Assembly: GCA_015698285.1 (NCBI GenBank)
Contig: CP048685.1
Span: 3,877,501-3,921,641, forward strand
Source of the DNA: Candidatus Nitronauta litoralis
Lineage (GTDB): Bacteria > Nitrospinota > Nitrospinia > Nitrospinales > Nitrospinaceae
Direction of reading: 5' to 3'
Length of the DNA: 44,141 nucleotides
The position numbers and the translations under genes were made by a program. The notes under the pieces are model-generated. The model made no database searches, was not told the origin of the DNA, and saw nothing but the letters and a program-made list of their open reading frames with translations. Positions 10,434-18,920 of the stretch are shown piece by piece (within the stretch, counting starts at the first letter, position 1; the number at the start of each line of letters is the position of its first letter).

Positions 10434-10590
10434 GATTTCCTCCATCGTCTGGAAAATTTTTTTTACCAAACATACTATAGGGTTTAGTGACAGATATTTA
10501 TACTGGAATTCCAGCAAAAATATATTCATGTTTTATTGGATAAAAACCAAAGATTTGACATTTCAACCCTTAAGACATAGGATTAATTTA

Positions 10591-10845
10591 AATTTTGTCG
10601 CTCCCTGTCTGGAAGTGAGGAAAGACGGTGCAAATCCGTCGCGGGTCCGCCGCTGTTACCGGGGACTGATTTCGCAAAAGCCACTGTTTTAAAGAGACCT
10701 CTGATTACTCCATATTGACTGTTTCTTTTACTCGCAGCTCTAAAATACTTGAGTTGCTCGCGGTCAATAATTAGTTTTCGCAGGTAAACTTTACGGGAAG
10801 GCGTGAAATTGGGATGAACCGGAAGCCAGAAAGCCTCGCCAGACT
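10591..10845 (+). promoter_or_regulatory. Cobalamin riboswitch controlling cobD-cbiB
   Basis: Conserved B12-aptamer segments are readable: GACGGTGCAAATCCGTCGCG (about 10624-10643), the CCGCCGCTGTTACCGG block, GCCACTGT (10680-10687), GGGAAGGCG (about 10795-10803) and the 3' element GAAGCCAGAAAGCCTCGCC (about 10822-10840). About 100 nt separate CCACTGT from GGGAAGG, longer than in the second riboswitch here, so a peripheral arm is enlarged. An intrinsic terminator and a B12-biosynthesis gene follow. Boundaries are approximate. Confidence 0.9.
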
Positions 10846-10892
10846 AAGCTTCACGATTCTCTTCGAACACAAGAGGTGAAGGGTTCACGCAC

Positions 10893-10921
10893 CCACTCTC
10901 CTATATAGAGTGGTTTTTTTT
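10893..10921 (+). terminator. Riboswitch expression-platform terminator
   Basis: CCACTCT and AGAGTGG form a 7-bp stem around CCTATAT, followed by eight T. It lies between the aptamer and the cobD start at 10954. Just upstream, CTTCAC (10849) and GTGAAG (10876) enclose CTCTT/AAGAG, a competing hairpin. High B12 would be expected to stop transcription here. Confidence 0.88.
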
Positions 10922-10953
10922 GCCCTTCTTCTCACTGGAAAGGATATCCTCCG

Positions 10954-12123
10954 GTGGAAGAACAGTTGGAAACTATCCGCACAATAGACAATTCTTTCTC
11001 GTTTAATCTTGAGGGAAAGTCCAAAGCCTCTACATTTGAGTTTCCAGAACATGGTGGCGATCCTGCTGTCTTTAAGCCCTATAGCAATGGGAGTTTAGAC
11101 AACTTGCTCGATTTCAGTGTCTGCCTCAATCCAATGGGCCCTCCTGAATCCCTGGCACATACTATTTTAGGTGCAATTCACAGAACAGGAGCCTACCCTG
11201 CCCCCTTTGCCAACTCCTTAAAATTACGACTTGGCGACTATTTCGGCCTCAAGCCCGAGAATTTTCTTGTTACTCACGGCTCCACGCAACTGATTTACAC
11301 GTTGCCGGAATTGTGGAAACCTTCGCAATCCGTTTGTATCATCGCGCCCTGCTTCTCTGAATATGAAAAGTCTTTCGAGTTACGTGGAATCGAAACCCAT
11401 TTCTTCCTGCTTGATCCAGAAAAAGATTTTGATCTGCGATGGGAAGTATTGGAACCCTATTTAAAATCAATAGAAAATCTTGGCGGAGTTATTCTGGGCC
11501 ATCCTGCGTCCCCAAGCGGCACCCTATGCAACAAAGATCTAATTGAAAAGTTACTGAGATTCACAAACAAAAATCAGAATTTCCTCATCGTAGATGAAAC
11601 GTTCATCGATTTCACCGAACAAGAAAATTTCCTTCCAGAAATAATACACGACAATCCCTATCTCATTCTGATCCGTACTTTCTCAAAATTTTTCAGCATC
11701 CCCGGAATACGTCTTGGATACGGAATAATGAACCCTTCCATCCAGAAACAACTGGAAAATTTCATACCGCCCTGGTCTGCAGGGTCTATAGAACTCGAGG
11801 TGGGATTGATGTGCCTGGACGAAACCGAGTACATGAAAGAGACGAGAAAGTTTCTTGCAAAAGAAAGAGCGCGCATTGGTGACCTTTTAAATTCGTTCTC
11901 AACTGTACAACTATTCCCTTCTGATTCGTGTTCGTTATTGTTCAAGTTAACCGACAACTCCATTTACCCAGAAACCTTATATAAAAACCTCTTCAAAGAA
12001 AATATCCTGATTCGAAATTGTGGCAATTTCAGGGGACTCAACCACAGGTTCTTCCGGGTAGGCATTCGCACAAAGGATGAAAATACTTCGTTGATCAACG
12101 CTTTAAAATCATGCCTGGGATGA
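10954..12123 (+). CDS. cobD: L-threonine-O-3-phosphate decarboxylase-like PLP enzyme of B12 synthesis (CobD/CobC)
   Basis: A 389-residue fold-type I PLP protein related to histidinol-phosphate aminotransferase. In B12 synthesis, CobD makes the aminopropanol phosphate arm attached by CbiB. The N-terminal HGGD-like element (33-36), the NPMGPP turn, the IVDETF Asp214, the PLP lysine Lys245 in FSKFFSIPG and Arg253 in GIRLGYG are visible. The family's NPNNPTG loop reads GHPASPSG, so the conserved Asn is replaced by Ser. The start is GTG, 9 nt after AAGGA. It is followed 7 nt later by cbiB and lies behind a B12 riboswitch, which supports the role over a histidine-pathway role. Confidence 0.85.
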   Translation: MEEQLETIRTIDNSFSFNLEGKSKASTFEFPEHGGDPAVFKPYSNGSLDNLLDFSVCLNPMGPPESLAHTILGAIHRTGAYPAPFANSLKLRLGDYFGLKPENFLVTHGSTQLIYTLPELWKPSQSVCIIAPCFSEYEKSFELRGIETHFFLLDPEKDFDLRWEVLEPYLKSIENLGGVILGHPASPSGTLCNKDLIEKLLRFTNKNQNFLIVDETFIDFTEQENFLPEIIHDNPYLILIRTFSKFFSIPGIRLGYGIMNPSIQKQLENFIPPWSAGSIELEVGLMCLDETEYMKETRKFLAKERARIGDLLNSFSTVQLFPSDSCSLLFKLTDNSIYPETLYKNLFKENILIRNCGNFRGLNHRFFRVGIRTKDENTSLINALKSCLG

Positions 12124-12130
12124 TGACGAT

Positions 12131-13078
12131 ATGACCTCTGAAACGTTCGCCCTCATTTCAATAGCGTTCCTGCTTGACCTGGTTTTGGGAGACCCCAGAA
12201 AGTTTCCCCATCCGGTAAAGGGAATCGGATGGCTCGCGGCTCGAATGGAAAATCTTACCCGTAAGTTTTTCTCTGCTTTCACTGCAGGCACCATCAGCAC
12301 TTTGACTGTGGTTGGTGTCGCATATGGGATAATCTGGTTTTTGCTTGAAGGCGCGACGCTAATTCATCCTACGGTAAATTTCGTAGTCGAAGCTTTTTTG
12401 ATATACACCACCTTGTCCGTAAGAAGTCTTTTTGACGAAAGTCGTCCGGTCTTCCAATCATTAAAGTCCGGAGACCTGCCTGCTGCGAGGAACTGGTTAT
12501 CCCGAATTGTGGGTCGCGATACTGCTAACTTAAACCAGAATGAAATCTCGCGCGCCACGGTTGAAACCATTTCAGAAAGTTATGTTGATGGCGTGCTCGC
12601 CCCGTTGCTATTTGCCTTTATCGGAGGCGCTCCTCTGGCAATGGGCTATAAGGCGGTCAACACCCTCGACTCGATGTTTGGCTATCGAAACCAACGTTAT
12701 CGCGAATTCGGAACCTTTCCGGCTCGTCTGGATGATGTCGCCAACTGGGTACCGGCCAGGCTCTCTGCCGTATTACTCCCTGTTGCCACCTTCATTACAG
12801 GTCATAACGGATGGAGGGCATTAACCACCGCCCTTCGCGATGGACGCAAACACCTGAGCCCAAATTCAGGGTTCCCCGAAGCTGCCATGGCAGGGGCTTT
12901 AGGTGTTCAACTGGGCGGCACATCCAGCTATCAAGGTACTCGGGTATCAAAACCCACGCTGGGTGAATCAACTCGTGACATTGAACAAGATGACATCAAG
13001 CAGAGCCAAATCATAATGCTCACGGCATCTGTTCTTGCTGTTTTTTTGTTTTGCATTGTTTCACTTTTAATCCATTAA
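12131..13078 (+). CDS. cbiB: Adenosylcobinamide-phosphate synthase CbiB
   Basis: A 315-residue polytopic inner-membrane protein of the CbiB/CobD family. It joins adenosylcobyric acid with the aminopropanol (phosphate) arm to make adenosylcobinamide (phosphate). Family signatures are clear: LDLVLGDP..FPHPV near the N-terminus, ESYVDGVLAPL, KAVNTLDSMFGY and FGTFPARLDDVANWVPARL. Hydrophobic segments lie at about 55-80, 170-195, 215-235 and the C-terminus. It starts 7 nt after cobD, so the two are translated from one riboswitch-controlled message. The second B12 riboswitch begins about 45 nt after its stop. Confidence 0.96.
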   Translation: MTSETFALISIAFLLDLVLGDPRKFPHPVKGIGWLAARMENLTRKFFSAFTAGTISTLTVVGVAYGIIWFLLEGATLIHPTVNFVVEAFLIYTTLSVRSLFDESRPVFQSLKSGDLPAARNWLSRIVGRDTANLNQNEISRATVETISESYVDGVLAPLLFAFIGGAPLAMGYKAVNTLDSMFGYRNQRYREFGTFPARLDDVANWVPARLSAVLLPVATFITGHNGWRALTTALRDGRKHLSPNSGFPEAAMAGALGVQLGGTSSYQGTRVSKPTLGESTRDIEQDDIKQSQIIMLTASVLAVFLFCIVSLLIH

Positions 13079-13121
13079 TTTTTTCAAAGAGGTCTGCTTA
13101 GTAGTACATTTTTTTAAACCA

Positions 13122-13262
13122 TTCCGGTCAAGCGAAGTCCGGTGAAAATCCGACACTGTCCCGCAACTGTAAGGGGAACGAAAGCCTGTTACGCCACTGT
13201 TTCGAATTGTGAAATGGGAAGGCATGGTCAGTAGGTCGCCCCAAGTCAGGAAACCTGCCCGG
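13122..13262 (+). promoter_or_regulatory. Cobalamin riboswitch controlling btuB
   Basis: A compact, classical B12 aptamer: GTCCGGTGAAAATCCGACAC, CCCGCAACTGTAA, GCCACTGT, ATGGGAAGGC and the 3' hallmark AAGTCAGGAAACCTGCC. It lies between cbiB and a TonB-dependent receptor gene and ends about 30 nt before the receptor start. There is no terminator between aptamer and gene, in contrast to the riboswitch before cobD. Confidence 0.97.
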
Positions 13263-13288
13263 AATCTTCTCCTTCGAGGAAAGGATTC
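13262..13288 (+). promoter_or_regulatory. Hairpin sequestering the btuB ribosome-binding site
   Basis: GAATC at 13262-13266 pairs with GATTC at 13284-13288. The stem continues as TTCTCCT against AGGAAAG, with one G-U pair and one mismatch, around a TCG loop. The strand 13277-13284 is the Shine-Dalgarno (AGGAAAGG) of the gene starting at 13292, so the folded form would block initiation. This is the probable translational output of the preceding riboswitch. Confidence 0.75.
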
Positions 13289-13291
13289 ACT

Positions 13292-15139
13292 ATGACCAGA
13301 TTCAAATGTTTCATCCTGATACTTGCATTAATCAGCACCGACTGTATTACAGCCACACCTGTTCCCGCAGCTGACAATCAAAGCACCCTGCCTGAAATCA
13401 AAGTACTGGCTACGCGAACCAACGCCAAAAACACAGAAGCCTCAGCCATCACCGTAATCACACAGGAGGAAATCCGCGAGAAAAATCACTTTCAAGTATT
13501 GGAAATTTTGAGAGAACAAGTGGGGGTTTCAGCAGTCCAAACCGGAGCTTTCGGTGCACCCTCCAGCATATTTATGCGCGGCGCAAACTCCGATGCAACC
13601 CTGGTGATGATCGACGGGGTCCAGGCAAACTCCAATACCTTGGGGGCTTTCGATTTCTCCAACCTGAACCTGGACAATGTCGAGCGGATTGAAATTCTGC
13701 GAGGAGCACAAAGTACGCTTTGGGGATCAGATGCGGTCGGCGGTGTTATAAATATTGTCACCAAAAAAGGCACTGGACAAGAACCTGAACATTTTTTCGG
13801 AGTAGAAGGAGGCACCTTCGGAACAACCAAAGTCAAGGCAGGCAGCGGAGGCGACCTCGATTTTCTGGATTATTCCGTCACAGCTTCGCGAACCGACACC
13901 GAGGGTTTCTCTACGGTCAATAAACGGCGTGGTGCCTTGGAAAATGACGACTATGAAAACACCACCGTGTCCACCCGCATCGGAAAAAACTTTCTGGGTG
14001 ATGGACGCATAGATTTCATCGGCAGATACACGCAGTCTGCCAATGACTTTGACAATTCCTTTCAAATTGCAGACAACAACTCCAGCAGTCAGACAGATCA
14101 ATGGTATCTCGCCGTTCCGGTAGAGAAACAACTCACCGACTGGTGGCATGCCCGTCTCAACATGAACTACGGACAAAATGAAGTGAATACAAGAAGTGCC
14201 TTCCCTTCATTAATCCTCAGCCGATCCTACACCGCAGACCTTCAGAATAATTTTCGCATAAACGACAACTTTTCAGTCGTCGCCGGATTTGAGCACCAGA
14301 CTACCAATGCTCAAAATTTTTCCAATGGCCTCAAAGGTGAAAACCATGCACAAGGGTATTACACTCAGTTAAATTTTAACTATGATGATCGATTGTTCCT
14401 TTCCGCAGGCTTCAGGCAAACTATCAATTCAATTTACGACGATGCCCTGACATATAAATTTGAGGGAGCTTACAAGCTCAACAGGTACGGAACCAAAATT
14501 CGCGGGGCCTACGCTACCGCATTCAGGGTTCCGACATTCAATCAGCTTTTCTTCCCAGGATTTGGCAACCCCAATCTGGTTCCGGAAGATACCGACAGCT
14601 GGGAAGTCGGTTTACGGCAGGAATTTTTTGACGGACGTATCGTGATCGACACCACCTACTTTGATGCTGATTACAATAATCTGATCATTGCTCAATTTCT
14701 AAATGGAATGTTCGGAGCGTTTCAGGTAGACAATGCCACCGCCAATGGATTTGAAACCACTGGTAGTTTTCAAATCCATCAGACATTCCGAGTGAGCGCT
14801 ACCCACACTTACGTGGACACACAAGACATCAACACACGCAGTCAGCTTCCTCGTCGACCGGAAAATATTTACACATTCAATCTTCACTGGACACCCTGGG
14901 ATTGTTTTGACGCTTTGTTTGGTGTACACACCCGAGGCTCAGCCTTCAGTTCCTTCCCCGCTAGAAGTCGGGTAAATGGGAATACCGTTGGCAGGATTGC
15001 ACTTGCGTTACGTCCCATGAAAAACCTGGAATTTACCGCACGTATTGAGAACATCTGGGACGAAGATTATGAAGTCGCTATTCCATTTGGTACACAAGGG
15101 AGATCCGGTTTTGTTGGAATGAATTTCCGATTTAACTAA
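13292..15139 (+). CDS. btuB: TonB-dependent vitamin B12 receptor BtuB
   Basis: A 615-residue outer-membrane receptor. The signal peptide occupies about residues 1-27. The plug domain (about 40-150) shows ITVITQEEI, IFMRGANSDATLVMIDGV and RIEILRGAQSTLWGSDAVGGVINIVTK signatures. A 22-strand-type barrel with alternating aromatic strands follows, ending in a C-terminal phenylalanine strand (VGMNFRFN) as required for BAM insertion. The length matches BtuB. It imports cobalamin across the outer membrane using TonB energy. The cobalamin riboswitch directly upstream makes B12 the best-supported substrate. A terminator follows. Confidence 0.93.
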   Translation: MTRFKCFILILALISTDCITATPVPAADNQSTLPEIKVLATRTNAKNTEASAITVITQEEIREKNHFQVLEILREQVGVSAVQTGAFGAPSSIFMRGANSDATLVMIDGVQANSNTLGAFDFSNLNLDNVERIEILRGAQSTLWGSDAVGGVINIVTKKGTGQEPEHFFGVEGGTFGTTKVKAGSGGDLDFLDYSVTASRTDTEGFSTVNKRRGALENDDYENTTVSTRIGKNFLGDGRIDFIGRYTQSANDFDNSFQIADNNSSSQTDQWYLAVPVEKQLTDWWHARLNMNYGQNEVNTRSAFPSLILSRSYTADLQNNFRINDNFSVVAGFEHQTTNAQNFSNGLKGENHAQGYYTQLNFNYDDRLFLSAGFRQTINSIYDDALTYKFEGAYKLNRYGTKIRGAYATAFRVPTFNQLFFPGFGNPNLVPEDTDSWEVGLRQEFFDGRIVIDTTYFDADYNNLIIAQFLNGMFGAFQVDNATANGFETTGSFQIHQTFRVSATHTYVDTQDINTRSQLPRRPENIYTFNLHWTPWDCFDALFGVHTRGSAFSSFPARSRVNGNTVGRIALALRPMKNLEFTARIENIWDEDYEVAIPFGTQGRSGFVGMNFRFN

Positions 15140-15152
15140 GAACCTCTTTTGT

Positions 15153-15194
15153 AAAGCCGGGCATCCTGACCTCCACAGGGTGCCCGGCTTTTTT
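15153..15194 (+). terminator. Rho-independent terminator of btuB
   Basis: AAGCCGGGCA (15154-15163) pairs with TGCCCGGCTT (15181-15190), followed by TTTT. It lies 14 nt after the btuB stop. Confidence 0.9.
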
Positions 15195-15365
15195 ATTCTC
15201 AAATATTTATTCCCCGAGCATCCCTGCGCTATTTTCCTGACTTGCCTCAAAATTATCCACTTGAGAAAAAATTTTCTTTTTTTTCGGAAATACATTCTCG
15301 AGACAAAAAGACCGGGTTGTTCTAATATATAAATTCGAATACTTTATTAAGAAAGGAGCAACAAG

Positions 15366-15929
15366 ATGGATCAGGATATCATTGACAAACTCGGTCCCTT
15401 GGGAAAGCTTGCTGGAATCTGGGAAGGAGATAAAGGAGACGACACAGCTCCTTCCGGAAACCGGGAAACAGAAAATAATAAATTCAGGGAACGCATGACG
15501 TTTGATCCATTTGGCCCTGTAAATAATCATGAGCAGGAACTATTTGGCCTCCGCTATTCGACGACGGCGTGGAAAATTGGCTCAGACAGCCCTTTCCATG
15601 AAGAATTGGGTTACTGGCTCTGGGATGAAGCCAATCGCCAAGCCATGCGCTGCTTTATTGTCCCTAGAGGAGTGAATGTTCTGGCAGGCGGAACTGTTAA
15701 AGAAGGTGCCGACTCATTTGAACTGTCTGCCAAGGCCGGTTCCGATACCTATGGAATTTGCTCAAACTTGTTTCTCGACAAGGAGTTCAAGACTGTAAAC
15801 TATTTATTGAAAGTAACATTTCACCCGGATCAAAGCTTCAGTTATGAAGAAGATACCCAGATCCAGATCAAGGGGAAACCCGACCTGTTCCATCACATCG
15901 ATAAAAATACCCTGACGAAAGTTACCTGA
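15366..15929 (+). CDS. Nitrobindin-like heme-binding beta-barrel protein
   Basis: A 187-residue cytosolic protein with no signal peptide. The nitrobindin/THAP4 C-terminal-domain family is suggested by the opening LGPLGKLAGIWEGDKGDD (the GxWxGxG motif), the central LGYWLWDEANRQAM strand pair and the C-terminal HHIDKNTLTKV motif, similar to the family's H-x-D-R-N-T-L element. Known family members bind ferric heme and react with NO or isomerise peroxynitrite. That would suit a nitrite-oxidising host, but heme binding is not shown here. AGAAAGGAG lies before the ATG. Confidence 0.82.
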   Translation: MDQDIIDKLGPLGKLAGIWEGDKGDDTAPSGNRETENNKFRERMTFDPFGPVNNHEQELFGLRYSTTAWKIGSDSPFHEELGYWLWDEANRQAMRCFIVPRGVNVLAGGTVKEGADSFELSAKAGSDTYGICSNLFLDKEFKTVNYLLKVTFHPDQSFSYEEDTQIQIKGKPDLFHHIDKNTLTKVT

Positions 15930-15968
15930 AATCGTATAGTAATTTTTTCAACTCCAATCAATCTTTCT

Positions 15969-17528
15969 ATGTACCCAACCTCACCCCAAAGCTCACGTAC
16001 CTGGCTTCAAATAGCCGCTTTTACAGGGATGGCTCAATTTTTCGCTCTGCTTGCCTGGTATTGGACTGACGGTCTTCCATTCAGCGACACCTCGGGCATC
16101 TGGACCGCGTACGCCTGGGATTTTGTCAATGGAGAGTTTTACCGCCCATACTTTGAAGAAACGGGCTACGGCGGCAGTCGATTCATGCCTCTTTTCTTCA
16201 TCCTGCTTGCCGGCATGATGGAGTTGGTTGGAATTCCTTCCACCGCCGGAGCCATCTTGACCCTGTTGATCGGATTCTGCTTTCTACTGGCCCTGGTTCG
16301 TTTAATGCAAAAATCCGAGGTGCCGTTATCAACAGCCGTCCCTTTTGTGCTTTTAGCTTGTTTCTCCTCTTCTTTTCAGTTGGCTCATCTGGAAGTTCGC
16401 AGTGATTTACTGGCGAGCTTTCTGAATCTGATTGCTTTGGGATTCGCTATACAAGGCATAAAAAAACCCACTGCTGCAACATGGATCTGGATGGTAGTGG
16501 GGTTTGTCCTGGCCTGGTTCAGTAAAATCACTATGGGGTACGGCTGGGTTGCAGTCTCCCTTTACCTTTTGTTTAAAAGAAGAATCAAAGCAGGCTGCGG
16601 TTTATTTCTGGTAACAGCATCCCTGGCTCTGTTGCTCTGGGAAATATTGCAAACAGCAAGCGGCGGAAGATTTGATGGATCGCTTGCGACCTATTTTCTG
16701 AAAGAAACTAGCTGGAATTCCATCTTACAAGTTCCTTTCTGGTTTTTTAAAACTGCCCTGAGCGATCCTTTCTTCCTTATGCTATTAGGCGCGGCATTTT
16801 GGACGTTGATTGTCCTTAAACCTTTAAGGGGTACATTTGCAGAAATATATTTCTGGATAACCTTTTTGGGAACGGTTGCTCTTTTTGCCATTCCTGATAC
16901 AGATTCCATCCACCTGATAGATCTTCTGGCTGCATCACTTTGGGTTCTTGCCTGCGGCTGGAGCAGTCAATTTAAAAACCGTTATCCCACAATAGCTATC
17001 CTTCCTATGCTCATGGTCGGTACCCTCCTGACTCTTTTACCGGGCGTAGATTCTGTCTCAAATCATTTCAAGCAAAACGGGAGGCCAACGTTCCAAGACA
17101 TTGGAGGTATAATTAAAAAGCTCCCTGCAACAGCAGGTCCCGTTTTGAGTGAAAACCCGCTGATTCCGATCTTGATGGGTCATAAACCCTACCTCCTTGA
17201 TGCCTACTCCCTCAGAGTCTTGTCAATAAAGTTTCCTGAAATTAGTCAAAACCTTTTTAACAAGCTTGAAAAAAAACAGTTTAGAGCAGTGATCCTCACG
17301 AATTGGTCGCCCATTTCGAAAGAATTTCCTTTCGAAAGCATGGCCCAAAAAAAATCATTGAGCGGAAAAGCATTTTATGAAAACATTAATTTCCCGGAGA
17401 GGTTTCTATCTTCCCTGAAAAAAAACTATACGCTGGATGAAATTGTTTATCCTTATTACATATTTATTCCCAGGTCTTTTCCCGACAATACAATTGTATT
17501 TCCGGCAATGGACCTGATTGGCAGATAA
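15969..17528 (+). CDS. Polytopic membrane protein, GT-C glycosyltransferase-like
   Basis: A 519-residue protein with about ten hydrophobic segments over residues 12-370 and a soluble C-terminal part of about 150 residues. The early loop with FSDTSGIWTAYAWDFVNGEFYRP, then a first-loop acidic pair and a HLEVRSDLLA segment, resembles GT-C fold membrane glycosyltransferases (ArnT/PMT relatives), which move sugars from polyprenyl carriers. The similarity is by pattern only and the donor and acceptor are unknown. The next gene is a lipoprotein-like protein 26 nt downstream, possibly in the same operon. Confidence 0.6.
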   Translation: MYPTSPQSSRTWLQIAAFTGMAQFFALLAWYWTDGLPFSDTSGIWTAYAWDFVNGEFYRPYFEETGYGGSRFMPLFFILLAGMMELVGIPSTAGAILTLLIGFCFLLALVRLMQKSEVPLSTAVPFVLLACFSSSFQLAHLEVRSDLLASFLNLIALGFAIQGIKKPTAATWIWMVVGFVLAWFSKITMGYGWVAVSLYLLFKRRIKAGCGLFLVTASLALLLWEILQTASGGRFDGSLATYFLKETSWNSILQVPFWFFKTALSDPFFLMLLGAAFWTLIVLKPLRGTFAEIYFWITFLGTVALFAIPDTDSIHLIDLLAASLWVLACGWSSQFKNRYPTIAILPMLMVGTLLTLLPGVDSVSNHFKQNGRPTFQDIGGIIKKLPATAGPVLSENPLIPILMGHKPYLLDAYSLRVLSIKFPEISQNLFNKLEKKQFRAVILTNWSPISKEFPFESMAQKKSLSGKAFYENINFPERFLSSLKKNYTLDEIVYPYYIFIPRSFPDNTIVFPAMDLIGR

Positions 17529-17554
17529 AACTCCCTGACTGTGAACATTGATTT

Positions 17555-18121
17555 ATGAATAATAAAAAGCTTTCTTCAGGTTTTTGGAATGTTTTTTCCT
17601 TCACGGCAATTGTGATTATTCTGACTGGCACCTCGGGGTGCTCCAGCGGGTCTTCTAAATCCACCAGGATGGAATCGTCTCCTCCCCGGGCTTCCAGTGA
17701 ACCCGCAACCACAACTCCACCGGTGCTATCAAACCCGGTAAAACCGAAAGTTCAAAAAACTCCGCCATCCCCTTCTCCCTCGCGCGCCACGGGAACACCC
17801 CAGGTTTCGTCCAAATCATCGGAAACAATGGACTCCGCGACCCGGCAAAAAAGATCCTACAAAAGAAAAAAGGCCCCGACTGAAAAGCAGGGTGATTCGT
17901 TGGATGCCCTGCTCGGCACCACTCCAACCATGACAGCCCAGGAATCTTCTTCGGGCTCCAGCATTCGCGGTTTAAGCCCGGTTTCAGAGAGTTACGGGAA
18001 GGATCACAAGATTTCCGATGATATCCTTGATTCGGTTCGAAAAATGGAGAGATTTGAAATCAGTGATGAAGAAATCAGGCGTTTCCAAAAAGCAGGGAAG
18101 CTCAACCGATCAGCACCCTGA
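17555..18121 (+). CDS. Proline/serine-rich probable lipoprotein
   Basis: A 188-residue protein. Residues 10-28 are hydrophobic and end in LTGTSGC, an imperfect lipobox whose Cys29 could be lipidated. Residues 30-130 are low-complexity Ser/Thr/Pro/Lys-rich sequence typical of an extended periplasmic linker. A short charged C-terminal helix (about 150-183, SDDILDSVRKMERFEISDEEIRRFQ) ends the protein. I recognise no enzymatic domain. It follows the GT-C-like gene closely and may be co-expressed. Confidence 0.6.
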   Translation: MNNKKLSSGFWNVFSFTAIVIILTGTSGCSSGSSKSTRMESSPPRASSEPATTTPPVLSNPVKPKVQKTPPSPSPSRATGTPQVSSKSSETMDSATRQKRSYKRKKAPTEKQGDSLDALLGTTPTMTAQESSSGSSIRGLSPVSESYGKDHKISDDILDSVRKMERFEISDEEIRRFQKAGKLNRSAP

Positions 18122-18430
18122 CGACCGATTTTGTTCCTGAAAGCATTTGACTTTAAAGGGCTATCTTCTACCCTGCTAATAATTTTCCAGTAAGATAACA
18201 TTCCCGAATCCTTTTATAATTTACAGTCATCGTATAACGGAGACTCATTCAATGTTTTTACGAGCCACATTCTTTTGTTAAAGTAACTCTAAAGCCACAT
18301 TAAGCCATCTTCGAACCCTGAAATTCAGAAGACAAAACTGGATCTCAAGTTCAGGTTCTTCAAAGCCTTGAAGATGTTTAGTTTTTGACCGGTCTTTATA
18401 AACCAACATTTTAAAATAGAGGAGTATCGG
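18122..18430. other. 309-nt intergenic stretch, no gene seen
   Basis: All frames contain frequent stops. I see no strong hairpin-plus-T terminator or conserved RNA. The last ~60 nt, AT-rich with GAGGAG close to the ATG at 18431, probably hold the promoter and ribosome site of the OsmC-like gene. Confidence 0.4.
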
Positions 18431-18856
18431 ATGCCTGCGAGAAGTTCATCTGCCAAATGGGAAGGCAAACTCAAAGATGGTAAAGGAACCATGAAAGTTG
18501 GATCTGGAGCCTATGAAGGTCCATTTTCTTTCGTGTCGCGTTTTGAAAGCGGAGACGGAACCAACCCGGAAGAATTGATTGCCGCTGCCCACGCGGGCTG
18601 CTATTCCATGGCTTTTTCAGCCACTCTTGAAAAAAGCGGATTCGACCCGAAAAGCGTTGCGACTACTGCGACAGCTCATCTTGAAAAAGTGGGCGATGGT
18701 TTCGCTATCACTAAAATCGAACTGGATATGGAAGCGGAAATTCCAGGGATTGATGATGCCAAGTTCAATGAACTGGCGGAAGCTGCCAAAAACGGCTGCC
18801 CTGTTTCAAAAGCCCTGGCTGGTCCGGAAATCAGCCTCAACGCAAAACTTAAATAA
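18431..18856 (+). CDS. OsmC/Ohr-family peroxiredoxin
   Basis: A 141-residue protein of the OsmC subfamily, which reduces organic peroxides and hydroperoxides with a two-cysteine centre. The catalytic cysteines are Cys57 (HAGCYSMAFS) and Cys123 (NGCPVSKAL). The N-terminal SSAKWEGKLKDGKGTM strand and the EELIAAAHAGC helix are family hallmarks. The length is normal. AGAGGAG lies 8 nt before the ATG. It is a single gene with its own terminator. Confidence 0.93.
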   Translation: MPARSSSAKWEGKLKDGKGTMKVGSGAYEGPFSFVSRFESGDGTNPEELIAAAHAGCYSMAFSATLEKSGFDPKSVATTATAHLEKVGDGFAITKIELDMEAEIPGIDDAKFNELAEAAKNGCPVSKALAGPEISLNAKLK

Positions 18857-18872
18857 GGTTTGTAGTTTCTCC

Positions 18873-18908
18873 GCCCGCACCTTTTGAAAAGGGTGCGGGC
18901 TTTTTTTT
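18873..18908 (+). terminator. Rho-independent terminator of the OsmC-like gene
   Basis: GCCCGCACC and GGTGCGGGC form a perfect stem around TTTTGAAAAG, followed by eight or more T. It starts 17 nt after the stop. Confidence 0.93.
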
Positions 18909-18920
18909 ATTGGTGAATTT

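Noticed and set aside
10432-10692. 86-codon frame across the first cobalamin riboswitch
   Set aside because: It overlaps the conserved aptamer and has no ribosome site.
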